A DNA stretch of 64,000 bases from Nostoc sp. LEGE 12450 (GCF_015206895.1 NZ_JADEXU010000015.1:19550-83549), one strand, 5' to 3'. Positions 27,483-41,052 are shown, numbered from the stretch's first letter. Numbers and translations are program-made. Notes: generated from the letters alone by a model not told the origin.

Positions 27483-28967
27483 GTGAAAAATAGCTTACTT
27501 AAGAACGGTTTTTACAACTCAATAACAGGATTAATCAAAATAGGGCTAGGCATACTAATTATCCCTATACTAATTCGCCTGTTGGGAATTGAAGAGTATG
27601 GACTATGGACTCTAGCTTCTGCTGTAGTGGTAATGGTTACTTTAGCTGAAGCGGGTCTTTCCACAGCCACAACTGTATTTGTTTCTCAAGACTTAGGAAA
27701 GAAAGATGTTGATGGCCTGTCCCAAACCTTGACTGTAACTTTTGGGGCGATGCTGATATTGGCAACTTTAGCAATAGTTGCTCTTTGGATAGGTGCTGAA
27801 CCGATTATGAATTTATTTCCTAAATTGGGACAGTTACAACAGTTAAAAGTTATACAGGCTATCCAAATTGGGGGATTAGTAGTAGCAGCGCGATTACTGC
27901 AACAAATTTTGATTGGTGTTGAACAAGCACATCAGCGCTATGACTTGATGAATGTGTTAAATACAATGCAGTCCGTGCTACTCAATGTCGGAATGCTGAT
28001 TGTAGTTTTGCTAGGAGGTCGCACAGTTGAGTTAATGCAGTGGCAGGCTGGAATCGGTGTAGTGAGTTTGTTTAGTCATATCTGGGTAGTGCGATCGATA
28101 CTCCAAAATATGAACCTGCGTCTAAGTTGGAATCAACACAAAGCAGTAGCAGTAGGAAGCTACAGCTTAATGATGTGGTTAAATACATTGGGAAGTGTGC
28201 TTTTTAGTAGAGGCGATCGGCTAATTGTCGGTAGCTTGTTAGGTACCCAGGTGCTTGGAGTCTATGCAGGTATTACTGATATCACCGCACAAATCAACTC
28301 ATTTTCTGCATTACCTGTACAACCTTTACTTCCAACTTTAAGCAATCTAATTGGACAGCAGAATGTTAATCAGCGTCAACTAGAACAGCAACTTAAACAA
28401 GCTACCCAAATCAATGGATTAGTTGCTTTAGGAATGGGAGCAACTCTCATAACACTTTCCCCATTAATTCTCAAACTATTATTTTCTGAGCAAACTGCAA
28501 GTCAATACTTAATTACCTTCTGTATTGCAACAGGAATTTACGCACTTTATTCATGCCACGCAGTTGGCTACTACTCTTTATTAGGGACAAATGCAGTTAA
28601 GACTTGTGCATTGATTCAGTTGCTAGGCAGTTTTTCGTCGCTAGGATTAATTGCCATTGGTGCTTATAACTTTGGTTTAACAGGAGCAATTATAGGTAAT
28701 TTGGGATATCTCACAACCTTTTTGGTAACTGTATTTGGAATGAAGCGTTTATCTGTTTCTTATACTCTCTGGTTTCAATGGTTATGGTTTCCATTAATTT
28801 GGTTTTTTATAGTTGTGTTATTAAACTTTCAGCTTCCAAACGATTATCTAGTAAGATGTATTATATGTTCGATACATATAGCTATTTTAATGGCATGGTT
28901 CGCTATTAGTAATAACTACAGGTTTTCAGCTATCAAGAAATATATCGCTGCTAAAAATAAGCTTTAG
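27483..28967 (+). CDS. Wzx-type oligosaccharide flippase
   Basis: A membrane protein of about 494 residues with 12-14 predicted hydrophobic helices, of the polysaccharide transport (MOP/PST) superfamily. It would flip lipid-linked repeat units across the inner membrane. The N-terminus (GFYNSITGLIKIGLGILII, IPILIRLLGIEEYGLW) is characteristic. I use the GTG at 27483; a TTG one codon earlier is possible. It follows the Wzc-like gene by 74 bases and is followed by glycosyltransferases, as in Wzx/Wzy loci. Confidence 0.88.
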   Translation: MKNSLLKNGFYNSITGLIKIGLGILIIPILIRLLGIEEYGLWTLASAVVVMVTLAEAGLSTATTVFVSQDLGKKDVDGLSQTLTVTFGAMLILATLAIVALWIGAEPIMNLFPKLGQLQQLKVIQAIQIGGLVVAARLLQQILIGVEQAHQRYDLMNVLNTMQSVLLNVGMLIVVLLGGRTVELMQWQAGIGVVSLFSHIWVVRSILQNMNLRLSWNQHKAVAVGSYSLMMWLNTLGSVLFSRGDRLIVGSLLGTQVLGVYAGITDITAQINSFSALPVQPLLPTLSNLIGQQNVNQRQLEQQLKQATQINGLVALGMGATLITLSPLILKLLFSEQTASQYLITFCIATGIYALYSCHAVGYYSLLGTNAVKTCALIQLLGSFSSLGLIAIGAYNFGLTGAIIGNLGYLTTFLVTVFGMKRLSVSYTLWFQWLWFPLIWFFIVVLLNFQLPNDYLVRCIICSIHIAILMAWFAISNNYRFSAIKKYIAAKNKL

Positions 28968-29020
28968 AGTTATATTTTTCAAATAAGTTTCAATTAAAAA
29001 ACTAATTTAGGGTTGGATAC

Positions 29021-30004
29021 ATGGATATAATAATTTGTACTTATAACAACGCTAATTTGCTAGATCGTGTTCTTACAGCCCTTTCTTTATCAAAAGTATC
29101 TCCTAGCTATCAATGGACAGTTTTAGTTGTAGATAATAACTGTACAGATAATACTAGTGCTGTTGTTGAAAAACATATTAATTTCCAAATAATACCCGGC
29201 TTGTGTAGGATAGTAGAGCAAAAACAAGGATTAACTCACGCCCGTTTATGTGGAATTAAAAATACAACTAGTAAATGGCTTGCTTTTGTTGATGATGATT
29301 GCCTTTTATCAGAAAACTGGATAGATAAAGCAATACAATTTGCTGCATCTCATCCAAATTGTGGTGCTTTTGGTGGCAAAGTAGTTCTCGATTGGGAAAT
29401 AACTCCTTCCCCTATCCTTGTCAAACATTCAGGTAAATATGCTGCCTATGAGCGCGGCGAAATTTCAAAACAGTTAAATCGGCGTAATTACCAGATTCCA
29501 GGTGCAGGCTTAGTGCTTCGTAGAACTGCCCTTGAGAAAAGTGGCTGGTTAGATAAACAATTACTCAACGATAGAGAAGGAAAAAAGCTAAGTGCAGGAG
29601 GAGATTCTGAGATAGTTTTACGAATTCTGAATGCAGGTTATCAACTTTGGTATACGCCTGATTGTGTGCTGCACCATTTTATCCCCACAAAGCGCATATC
29701 AAAAACTTATCTTTTTAACTTAATGTATGGTTTTGGTGCCGCAGCTCCTTACATTGCTGCTATGCGTTGGAACCGTTCTTATTATATTTGGTTGATTGTA
29801 TCTATTCTCCGAATTTTCAAAGGGTTTCTGCAAGTAATTGCTTGCTATATTAAAGCTTCAATTAATCCGAACAATAAAGCAGAAGCATTAATCATGTGGA
29901 ATTGGACTAAAGGTCAAATTTATAGTTTATTTACTATTGTCAGGATGGATAAACAAGAACATATAATCTGGTTAAGCTTGTTTCAAAAATCATTGAATAC
30001 TTAA
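29021..30004 (+). CDS. Glycosyltransferase family 2
   Basis: A 327-residue cytoplasmic or membrane-associated transferase that adds a sugar to the lipid-linked repeat unit. The GT-A fold signature is clear: DIIICTYNNANLLDRVLTAL at the start, VVDNNCTDNT for nucleotide binding and the metal-binding AFVDDDC. A hydrophobic segment near the C-terminus (YIWLIVSILRIFKGFLQVIA) may anchor it. ATG at 29021 is 53 bases after the flippase. Donor and acceptor unknown. Confidence 0.9.
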   Translation: MDIIICTYNNANLLDRVLTALSLSKVSPSYQWTVLVVDNNCTDNTSAVVEKHINFQIIPGLCRIVEQKQGLTHARLCGIKNTTSKWLAFVDDDCLLSENWIDKAIQFAASHPNCGAFGGKVVLDWEITPSPILVKHSGKYAAYERGEISKQLNRRNYQIPGAGLVLRRTALEKSGWLDKQLLNDREGKKLSAGGDSEIVLRILNAGYQLWYTPDCVLHHFIPTKRISKTYLFNLMYGFGAAAPYIAAMRWNRSYYIWLIVSILRIFKGFLQVIACYIKASINPNNKAEALIMWNWTKGQIYSLFTIVRMDKQEHIIWLSLFQKSLNT

Positions 30005-30030
30005 GTATAGAGTTAGATAAAAATTAGATA

Positions 30031-31341
30031 ATGACTTTAAATTTATCAAAAACTAACTATCAAAAGTATATTTTGCTATTTGTTGGAATAATTATATGGC
30101 TAAAAATTCCGATAATTGGAGTTTTACCACTACTTTTATTTGTATTTCTCAATAGAAACTCAAAATCCTATAGCCTAGACAGCTTACTCAATAATTCTAT
30201 ACTTCTGCTAGTTGCAGTCACCGTCACTCTTTTCTGTTGTCTTATAGATATTCAAGCTGATACCGAGCAATATTTAATAGCATATCGAGATTGTAATGGT
30301 GATAATCCTATAGAATGTTTCCAATCAGCAAATTTTCCATTTGAACCAGGTTTTTATTTGCTCGCTTCTATATTATTTATTATTTGTAATGGTTCAGATT
30401 TCGGCTTCTTATTATTTTGGTCTTTTATTATTAATTTTCTGACATTTTTCGTAGTCTGTAAGGGGGTTTCAAAAAAATATTATGCTTTACTGATATTTTT
30501 TGTTTTACTAAATCCGGCATTTTATCTTCAAGCATTTATAATGCGCCAATTCATGTCAAGTACTTTTTTTTTGTGTGCATTAGTTTCTAAAAAAAATAAG
30601 GTAACTTGTATATTATTCTTGCTTTTAAGTATTTTAAATCATTACTCTATACTCCTTTATTTACCTATAATAATCATGCAATTCGTTGATGTAAATAGCT
30701 TATTAAATGGTAAATATTTTAATAAAATCATTATTTTACTTAAATATACCAGTATTAGTTTATTTGTATTTGGATTAATATATTCTGTGAATCAAGCTAC
30801 TATCGCATCTCTCTTTGATAGAATTAGTAGTATTCCCCAACTTAGTTTCTTAGCTGCTAAAAGTTCATTTTTTGTAAAAAATCAATTGGCGAGTATAGGT
30901 TTTCTAGCTCATTTAGTGCTTGTAGCCTTTCTTGGTTATTTTTATATAAATTTATCACGAGATAATTACATTGAGACAAGTTTAAATTCTTGCCTTACTT
31001 TAGAAGAAAAACGTTTAGACTTAAGTATGTTATGTCTTTATGTATTGCAGTCAATTTTATTTTTATTTACCCGCAATCTTGATTACCTTCCTTTGAGATT
31101 GAGTCTTATACTTCTATCCTTTTTAGGAATTTTCTTATATTTACCTTTAGAAAGAAAGAGTAACCTTAAACCACCAATAAACTTTTTGTCTATGCTTACT
31201 TTAGTTACGTTATTGTTTAGTTACTTTATTTATTTTTTACAAGCTAACTCTCGTGCAAATCCTACATTTAATTACTTAGAAGGTCATATATTCACATCAT
31301 CTATTATAGATTATATTTATCTGGCTATTTCTCGGTGGTAA
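30031..31341 (+). CDS. EpsG/Wzy-type polysaccharide polymerase
   Basis: A 436-residue protein with about ten hydrophobic helices, very AT-rich and low in conservation as is usual for polymerases. The N-terminal third carries the EpsG-like signature of an acidic and aromatic loop, DTEQYLIAYRDC followed by FPFEPGFYLLASIL and later YLQAFIMRQFMSS. It would join flipped repeat units at the periplasmic face. Its place between glycosyltransferase genes and after the flippase supports this. I am confident of a membrane polymerase role from context and the loop rather than from a catalytic motif. Confidence 0.8.
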   Translation: MTLNLSKTNYQKYILLFVGIIIWLKIPIIGVLPLLLFVFLNRNSKSYSLDSLLNNSILLLVAVTVTLFCCLIDIQADTEQYLIAYRDCNGDNPIECFQSANFPFEPGFYLLASILFIICNGSDFGFLLFWSFIINFLTFFVVCKGVSKKYYALLIFFVLLNPAFYLQAFIMRQFMSSTFFLCALVSKKNKVTCILFLLLSILNHYSILLYLPIIIMQFVDVNSLLNGKYFNKIIILLKYTSISLFVFGLIYSVNQATIASLFDRISSIPQLSFLAAKSSFFVKNQLASIGFLAHLVLVAFLGYFYINLSRDNYIETSLNSCLTLEEKRLDLSMLCLYVLQSILFLFTRNLDYLPLRLSLILLSFLGIFLYLPLERKSNLKPPINFLSMLTLVTLLFSYFIYFLQANSRANPTFNYLEGHIFTSSIIDYIYLAISRW

Positions 31342-31367
31342 ATAACTCCCTATAAGTTTAAGAAATA

Positions 31368-32141
31368 ATGCATAACCCAATTCAAGTTGACGTAATTACT
31401 CTAACAAAAAATTCTTCAAATTGTATACTTAAAACTTTGGATAGTGTTAGTATACAAGATTATAAATACATAAATCACATTATTATTGATGGGAATTCAG
31501 CAGATGAAACAGTCGATATTGTCAATCAATATAATCATGAGAAACAAGTAACTATATTTCAGCAAAATGGTGTTGGAATTGCTAATGCTTTTAATATAGG
31601 ATTAATGAAATCATCAGGCAATTTAGTGATTTTCTTAAATTCTGGAGATACTTTATTTAATGAAGTTGTAATTACTAAAATTGTAGATTCTTATATAAAA
31701 CAAAAGTGGATTTGGGCATTTGGAGAAACTATTTCTATGAGCCGGAAGCAATACTTAAAAAGACATATTAAGCAGTACACTCAGTGGAATCAAAACTTAT
31801 TCTTGTCTCGCAATCCTATCTGTCACCAGTCTACTATTTTCTCACAAAAACTTCTCCAGGAAGTCGGCTTATATGATGAGCGGCTAACTTTAGAAATGGA
31901 TTATGATTTTAATATTAGAGCCTCCTTGATTGCTCAACCACACCTGCTCTATTTTCCAATTTCTTACTATGACACGACAGGTGTATCTTCTATAAAAGTC
32001 TTTAAACATTATAAGATACACAGAGAGTTACGTAAGAAATACTTTACACTATCTCCTATTAATAGCTTCAAAACTGATAGTTTGTGTTTTTTAAAAGCAT
32101 GTATGCGCTTTATGATGATCCCGATGAAAATCTTCTTGTAA
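31368..32141 (+). CDS. Glycosyltransferase family 2 (WcaA/colanic-type)
   Basis: A 257-residue GT-A transferase. Motifs: VDVITLTKNSSNCILKTLDS, NHIIIDGNSADETVDIV and FLNSGDTLFN, the last standing in for the DxD motif (NSGD, as is usual in this subgroup). A CHQSTIFS segment and LTLEMDYDFNIR match the acceptor-side region of this subgroup. It begins 26 bases after the polymerase gene. No transmembrane segment is obvious. Confidence 0.88.
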   Translation: MHNPIQVDVITLTKNSSNCILKTLDSVSIQDYKYINHIIIDGNSADETVDIVNQYNHEKQVTIFQQNGVGIANAFNIGLMKSSGNLVIFLNSGDTLFNEVVITKIVDSYIKQKWIWAFGETISMSRKQYLKRHIKQYTQWNQNLFLSRNPICHQSTIFSQKLLQEVGLYDERLTLEMDYDFNIRASLIAQPHLLYFPISYYDTTGVSSIKVFKHYKIHRELRKKYFTLSPINSFKTDSLCFLKACMRFMMIPMKIFL

Positions 32142-32192
32142 TTTAATTTTTTATTTATCCAAAGTAAATTGAATATAATAGCTAAGTCTAAT

Positions 32193-33326
32193 ATGTTATT
32201 TCAGCCCAGAGTCAAGACTTTTCCCTCTGTAACCGTAGCCATACCAACCTATAACGAGGTAAATTTTATAGAAAACCTGGTTTTAGGATTTTTAAGAACA
32301 AATTATCCTAACCTAATTGAGATATTTGTAGCTGATGGTGGCAGTAATGATGGTACTCAAGAAATAGTCAAAAAACTCTCAGATAAAGACGCACGAGTTA
32401 AATTAATACACAATCTTGATAAAATTCAATCGGCTGGTCTTAATTTAGTTCTGTCTGAATGTATCGGTGATGTTTTTATTAGAATTGATGCCCATTCGGA
32501 CTATGCACCTGACTATATTGAAAGATGTGTCGAGGCTTTACTAGAATCAAAAGCTAACAATGTTGGTGGAGCGCAGCGTTTTGTTGCACAAACTTCCTTC
32601 CAAGCTGGTGTTTCCCTTGCATCCAAAAGTTTTCTTGGTAATGGTGGAGCTAAATATAGAAATCCCAACTATACAGGTTATGCAGATACAGTTTATTTAG
32701 GGTGCTTCTGGAAAAAGAGTTTACTAGAGATACAAGGCTATAATATCGAAGCAAGTTCTAATGAAGATGCTGAATTAAACTTGAGATTAAAAAAGGTATT
32801 TGACACAACACAAATTACTAACCAAGATGCTGAATTAAATCAAAGATTAATTTCCTACAATAAACAAGCAATCTATATTGACTCCAAAATTCGTGCCTGG
32901 TACTACCCTCGAAAAAACTGGAAGTCCTTGTTTATTCAATATTTTAGATATGGCAGAGGTCGCTATTTAACGAGTACAAAACACAAACTAAAATCGCAGT
33001 TAAGAGGTTTATTACCTTTTGTATTTATATCTACTGTAATTTTACTTCTGATTGTTGATTTACTGTTTCCCAAACTAGGTCTGCCTATAGAAATATTAGT
33101 TATAATAGGTTTGTTTTTGCCTTTTTTAGAGAGTTTACGAGTTAATTTGGTATATTGGAAAAGCTTTTCTGCCGAAATTTGGCGAGGTAATGAAGATAAA
33201 ATACCATCATTTTTTAGCCGTTGGTTATTTTGTGGTGTTACTTTATTAAGTATGCCGATTGCTCACTTTTCTGGATATACATATCAATTATTTCGCCAGA
33301 AAATTATGGGAGTAAAAACTTGGTAA
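32193..33326 (+). CDS. Glycosyltransferase family 2, ExoA-like, with internal duplication
   Basis: A GT-A transferase of about 377 residues related to succinoglycan ExoA. It has VTVAIPTYNEVNFIENLVLG, VADGGSNDGTQEIV and the metal-binding RIDAHSDYAPDYI; two or three C-terminal hydrophobic helices anchor it. The usual acceptor motif appears twice: NEDAELNLRLKK and, exactly 20 residues later, NQDAELNQRLIS. The 16-base string AAGATGCTGAATTAAA recurs 60 bp apart (32765, 32825). Family members normally have one copy. I prefer the ATG at 32193; a TTG eight codons upstream is possible. Last gene of the rightward series. Confidence 0.88.
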   Translation: MLFQPRVKTFPSVTVAIPTYNEVNFIENLVLGFLRTNYPNLIEIFVADGGSNDGTQEIVKKLSDKDARVKLIHNLDKIQSAGLNLVLSECIGDVFIRIDAHSDYAPDYIERCVEALLESKANNVGGAQRFVAQTSFQAGVSLASKSFLGNGGAKYRNPNYTGYADTVYLGCFWKKSLLEIQGYNIEASSNEDAELNLRLKKVFDTTQITNQDAELNQRLISYNKQAIYIDSKIRAWYYPRKNWKSLFIQYFRYGRGRYLTSTKHKLKSQLRGLLPFVFISTVILLLIVDLLFPKLGLPIEILVIIGLFLPFLESLRVNLVYWKSFSAEIWRGNEDKIPSFFSRWLFCGVTLLSMPIAHFSGYTYQLFRQKIMGVKTW

Positions 33327-33542
33327 ATTAATATATTTGTTAATCAATTAAGATGCGATCGCACTTTTTATTTCTTTGCAGAGCTTCTAATTTTCTATAC
33401 TCTAACTCAAAGCGATGCCTCCAAATCTATTATCGAATACGCTAATTTTTGCAACGTCATAAAATTACCCTTCTATGCAAAAAGCTTGAAGTATTTACTG
33501 TTTTATTGATTTGGAGAATCTTTAATCTTATCAAAGCATCTT

Positions 33543-34676
33543 TTACATCCAAATTTGATATAGACGAACTTCGTAAGCCTCTAAAATAGTACTGAAACCT
33601 GCCTCAGCAGATAGTTTAGTAATAGGATTTTGATTAAAAGTAACTAATTTATTAGCTAATTTTTGAGGGAGTTTTACGGTGAGATTAATCTGAGTATCAT
33701 TGTGATTAACAGCTATCATCACAAAATTTTTAGTATTAGGAATAGAGAATAATTTAACTTCTATATCTGAGTGATTTACTTGTACTTGATTCTTTGAATC
33801 TTCCCCTCTAACAATTGCAGGAACATAATCTCGAAATTCCTGAATAGTAGGATACAAAACTGACTCATTCCAGAAATGTGAAGAGAGGTAGTGCGTCCAA
33901 AATAGCAGCCCATCTGCCCCTGTAAGGACTGATAAGTAAAACATATAGCGAAATTCTCTTTTTGTTGGTAGTCGTTTTTTGAACTGATTTTTGCTATAAG
34001 CCTGTAGTACGTTCCAAAATTTTTTCTTTTTAACATAAGCTAGAGAAATTACTTTATACAGTGCCTTTCGGTAAGATAATACCCATTCGAATTCTGAAAC
34101 TCCCTCCTCGCAAGGATAACGATCCCACATCAGTATATCCATTGCATCGGCGTAAGATTCAATTTTTTTAATGTCAGCAAAGACTAAAGCAACTGGCTTA
34201 GAATTATCTTCTTTCTTAATAGCTTGGTATATCTTTTTTAATAAATCTGGAGAGAGCGGTGTAGGTTTTTTAATCTCTGGTTCATCATAAAGATACCAAC
34301 CATAAACAGAAGGATGATTTTTATAAGTACGAATAAAATGTTTTACCCCTAAGATATTTTCTGATTCAACTAGGGGGCGATAAATTTCTAATAAAACTTT
34401 TACTCCTGCTTTCTTAGAAGTATCCAGAAATGCTTGAATTTTTCCCTTGTCTGCTTCTCCTACATAAGGTATTAATAGATCAATTCCTTTAGAAGATACC
34501 TGGGTTGAAACATCAATATTGTAAATGTGGTCATACCAGCCTAAGAAGAAGGGTAAATTCCGTTTCCGATTAACTGTTAAATATTTGGTGGTATTGAAAC
34601 TCAAAAGAATGCAGCTAGTACTAGCTATTACCAAACCAGGAATCAAGCCTATAAATTTACGTCGCTTTATCAGCAT
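33543..34676 (-). CDS. Secreted TIM-barrel glycoside hydrolase-like protein
   Basis: A 377-residue exported protein of unknown substrate. The N-terminus has a twin-arginine-like signal (KRRKFIGLIPGLVIASTSC). The body resembles a TIM-barrel hydrolase: FFLGWYDHIYNIDV, a strand with YGWYLYDEPE (likely acid/base glutamates), ILMWDRYPCEEG and GLLFWTHYLSSHFW, with a C-terminal beta domain. Placed convergent to the last glycosyltransferase at the edge of the polysaccharide locus, it may trim or release the polymer. No exact GH family can be named by eye. Confidence 0.65.
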   Translation of the reverse strand: MLIKRRKFIGLIPGLVIASTSCILLSFNTTKYLTVNRKRNLPFFLGWYDHIYNIDVSTQVSSKGIDLLIPYVGEADKGKIQAFLDTSKKAGVKVLLEIYRPLVESENILGVKHFIRTYKNHPSVYGWYLYDEPEIKKPTPLSPDLLKKIYQAIKKEDNSKPVALVFADIKKIESYADAMDILMWDRYPCEEGVSEFEWVLSYRKALYKVISLAYVKKKKFWNVLQAYSKNQFKKRLPTKREFRYMFYLSVLTGADGLLFWTHYLSSHFWNESVLYPTIQEFRDYVPAIVRGEDSKNQVQVNHSDIEVKLFSIPNTKNFVMIAVNHNDTQINLTVKLPQKLANKLVTFNQNPITKLSAEAGFSTILEAYEVRLYQIWM

Positions 34677-34704
34677 GAAATACCAAATTTAATAACACAC
34701 TTAA

Positions 34705-35235
34705 TTAAATGTCGCATTGATTAGTTTGGCAATATTTGGCATTATCTATAAACTCTTGCAACTTATTCAAGGGAATTATCTGGAATGATGACCCACCTTG
34801 CACCGCCGCCGTGATGTAAGCAAACTTTTGTCCACGATAAAACTGGTCACGTCCAACCTTGGTGGCATACCGAGACTTCTGGAAGTCATTAGCAATATTA
34901 GAATTATAAATATTTTGTAACAGTTTCACCGCTTTGGCATTTTTTGTGGTGAATTTGATGCTTGAGTCACCACTCACGGTTATTCCTTCTTTGGTCACTG
35001 TCCCATTTTCTTCGGTGACATTAGCATAAAAGTATAATTTTCCTTTTGTTCCCTCGTAGCCGCGGGCTTCACTGTTGTATCTCAAAGTTGGTAGTTGCGA
35101 ACGAGTCTTTGCCCACTTAACAACGGTGTTGATGTTCTGCTCTGGAAGCGCATTTGCAGGAGTGACAGCTAAAATAACTGCGATCGCAGACAGGGCAACT
35201 TGGGTTAAATAGTTAAATTTAGAACTTTTGTGCAT
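34705..35235 (-). CDS. Secreted hypothetical protein
   Basis: A 176-residue protein with a clear signal peptide (YLTQVALSAIAVILAVTPANA, cleavage after ANA). The mature part is mostly beta-strand-like, with RGYEGTKGKLYFYANV and a C-terminal pair of cysteines (KYCQTNQCDI) that could form a disulfide. I do not recognise a domain. It lies 28 bases upstream of the hydrolase-like gene on the same strand and may be co-transcribed with it, but is also the neighbour of apcE. Confidence 0.7.
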   Translation of the reverse strand: MHKSSKFNYLTQVALSAIAVILAVTPANALPEQNINTVVKWAKTRSQLPTLRYNSEARGYEGTKGKLYFYANVTEENGTVTKEGITVSGDSSIKFTTKNAKAVKLLQNIYNSNIANDFQKSRYATKVGRDQFYRGQKFAYITAAVQGGSSFQIIPLNKLQEFIDNAKYCQTNQCDI

Positions 35236-39098
<3,863 letters not shown>

Positions 39099-39158
39099 AG
39101 ATTAAAAACTGGAAACTTGGGACTGGGAATTTAATTTTTTCCCAATTCCCAATTCTCC

Positions 39159-39229
39159 TTTGTAACCTTTCGTAATATTGCTCTCAGATTACAGCTAAAA
39201 CAGGGAATTCTGAAAGGTAATATTACAAA
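39159..39229 (+). promoter_or_regulatory. Inverted repeat between apcE and apcA
   Basis: TTTGTAACCTTTC (39159-39171) pairs with GAAAGG-taata-TTACAAA (39212-39229), a 13-bp stem with a 5-base bulge. It could separate the apcE transcript from the much more abundant apcAB transcript. The remaining DNA up to 39464 is non-coding and probably contains the apcA promoter. Confidence 0.45.
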
Positions 39230-39464
39230 GTGTTAAGAGCAGTCATAAATGCTCAACAGAATGCCGGAAAATGTTTTGCGGAAGGTAACTGAGTTTAAAA
39301 GCTTGTGTACTTGTGTTGACTCAAGAAAACTCGTAATTAATTAGTCGTAGCAGTTATCAAACTGTTGTGTCTAAAAGAACGAGAGAACAAACTCAGTAAA
39401 CCAAATTCAGAGTCTCACCAGTTTAATCAAATCCTGGTTTCATTTGTATTGGAGGAATCCATTA

Positions 39465-39950
39465 ATGAGTATCGTCACGAAAGCTATCGTGAATGCTGAT
39501 GCAGAAGCTCGCTACCTCAGCCCTGGTGAATTGGATCGGATCAAATCCTTTGTTGCCAGTGGTGAACGCCGCGTGCGGATTGCTCAAATTTTGACAGAAA
39601 ATCGTGAGCGGCTGGTTAAGCAAGCTGGCGATCAATTGTTCCAAAAGCGTCCTGATGTTGTGTCTCCTGGTGGTAACGCTTACGGTCAAGAATTGACTGC
39701 TACTTGCCTGCGTGACCTAGATTACTACCTCCGCCTCGTTACCTACGGTATCGTTGCTGGTGATGTTACACCGATTGAAGAAATTGGTGTTATCGGTGCC
39801 CGTGAATTGTACAAGTCCTTGGGAACCCCTATTGATGGTGTTGCTGAAGGTATCCGTGGGCTGAAGAATGTAGCTACTACATTGCTGTCTGGTGATGATG
39901 CTTCTGAAGCTGGTACCTACTTCGACTACCTAGTTGGTGCCCTGCTATAG
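39465..39950 (+). CDS. apcA: Allophycocyanin alpha subunit
   Basis: The 161-residue core biliprotein that pairs with ApcB. Start [20 protein letters not shown] at the ATG 39465, which has the strong ribosome binding site GGAGGAA; an upstream in-frame ATG would add seven residues but is not the family start. The phycocyanobilin cysteine is in [16 protein letters not shown]. Sequence is nearly invariant in the family. Confidence 0.98.
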   Translation: MSIVTKAIVNADAEARYLSPGELDRIKSFVASGERRVRIAQILTENRERLVKQAGDQLFQKRPDVVSPGGNAYGQELTATCLRDLDYYLRLVTYGIVAGDVTPIEEIGVIGARELYKSLGTPIDGVAEGIRGLKNVATTLLSGDDASEAGTYFDYLVGALL

Positions 39951-40015
39951 GGTGATGCTGTTTCCCTGCCGAAACAGAAGTATTGTAATACGGTTGGAAA
40001 TAAGGAATTAACAAC

Positions 40016-40504
40016 ATGGCTCAAGACGCAATTACCGCTGTCATTAACTCCGCAGACGTTCAAGGTAAATACTTAGACAACTCTGCTTTAGAAAAACTAA
40101 AAGGCTACTTCGCTACTGGCGAACTGCGGGTACGTGCTGCTAGCACCATCAGCGCTAACGCTGCTGCGATTGTTAAAGAAGCTGTAGCAAAATCTTTGCT
40201 ATACTCTGACATCACCCGTCCCGGCGGCAACATGTACACCACCCGCCGCTATGCTGCTTGCATCCGTGATTTGGACTACTACCTCCGCTATGCCACCTAC
40301 GCTATGTTAGCTGGCGATCCTTCCATTTTGGATGAGCGTGTATTAAATGGCTTGAAGGAAACCTACAACTCTTTAGGAGTTCCCGTTGGTGCTACCGTGC
40401 AAGCTATCCAAGCAATTAAGGAAGTAACCGCTAGTTTGGTTGGTTCTGATGCTGGTAAGGAAATGGGCGTTTACTTAGACTATATCTCCTCTGGCTTAAG
40501 CTAA
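40016..40504 (+). CDS. apcB: Allophycocyanin beta subunit
   Basis: The 162-residue beta subunit of allophycocyanin, chromophore cysteine in [18 protein letters not shown] and the family's conserved asparagine region ([15 protein letters not shown]). Start [20 protein letters not shown], preceded by AAGGAATTAACAAC. It follows apcA by 65 bases and is co-transcribed. Confidence 0.98.
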   Translation: MAQDAITAVINSADVQGKYLDNSALEKLKGYFATGELRVRAASTISANAAAIVKEAVAKSLLYSDITRPGGNMYTTRRYAACIRDLDYYLRYATYAMLAGDPSILDERVLNGLKETYNSLGVPVGATVQAIQAIKEVTASLVGSDAGKEMGVYLDYISSGLS

Positions 40505-40543
40505 GAGCTAGTTTGCGCTTAAGAATTTAGGTGCGGCTTTATT

Positions 40544-40650
40544 AAGGTCTGGAAATCAACCGTGAGTGCTAGAACGTTATATTGCTTATCTTGGTAAATT
40601 ATCAGTGATGAGTGTTGGTGGTCTAGTATTGATGTTTGATTTCCAGCCTT
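40544..40650 (+). promoter_or_regulatory. Long-range inverted repeat between apcB and apcC
   Basis: AAGGTCTGGAAATCAA (40544-40559) is complementary to TTGATTTCCAGCCTT (40636-40650) apart from one base. The arms enclose about 76 bases. Such a structure in the 223-base spacer may stop or process part of the transcript and lower apcC relative to apcAB, a difference known for other cyanobacteria. Confidence 0.55.
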
Positions 40651-40727
40651 GGAATGATTAAAAGATTTGCACTCAAGATTTTGAGATAAAAAAAGTTTTC
40701 ACAAAGTTTACAGGAGATTTTCAAAAT

Positions 40728-40934
40728 ATGTCCCGTTTGTTTAAAATTACTGCTCTAGTTCCCAGCCAAACCCGAATTCGTACCCAACGCGAACTGCAAA
40801 ATACCTACTTCACTAAGCTAGTTCCATACGAAAACTGGTTCCGTGAACAGCAACGTATTCAAAAAGCAGGCGGTAAAATTATCAAAGTAGAACTGGCAAC
40901 TGGTAAGCAAGGTGCTAATACTGGCTTGTCGTAA
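40728..40934 (+). CDS. apcC: Phycobilisome small core linker, Lc 7.8
   Basis: The 68-residue CpcD/ApcC-type linker that caps allophycocyanin trimers in the core. It starts MSRLFKITALVPSQTRIRTQ and continues RELQNTYFTKLVPYENWF, the family pattern. Ribosome binding site CAGGAG upstream of ATG 40728. Last gene of the operon, followed by a good terminator. Confidence 0.97.
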   Translation: MSRLFKITALVPSQTRIRTQRELQNTYFTKLVPYENWFREQQRIQKAGGKIIKVELATGKQGANTGLS

Positions 40935-40968
40935 TTCTGTAAATAGAATATTATTTTAGGGAATTAGT

Positions 40969-40995
40969 AAGAGGTCAGTATAGACCTCTTTTTTG
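40969..40995 (+). terminator. Terminator of the apc operon
   Basis: AAGAGGTC-agtata-GACCTCTT followed by TTTTGTTG: a textbook intrinsic terminator 35 bases after apcC. Confidence 0.85.
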
Positions 40996-41052
40996 TTGAG
41001 AATTAATAGTATAAAAAATCTGTTAATTAAGTCATACAGAAACAAGGTACTC

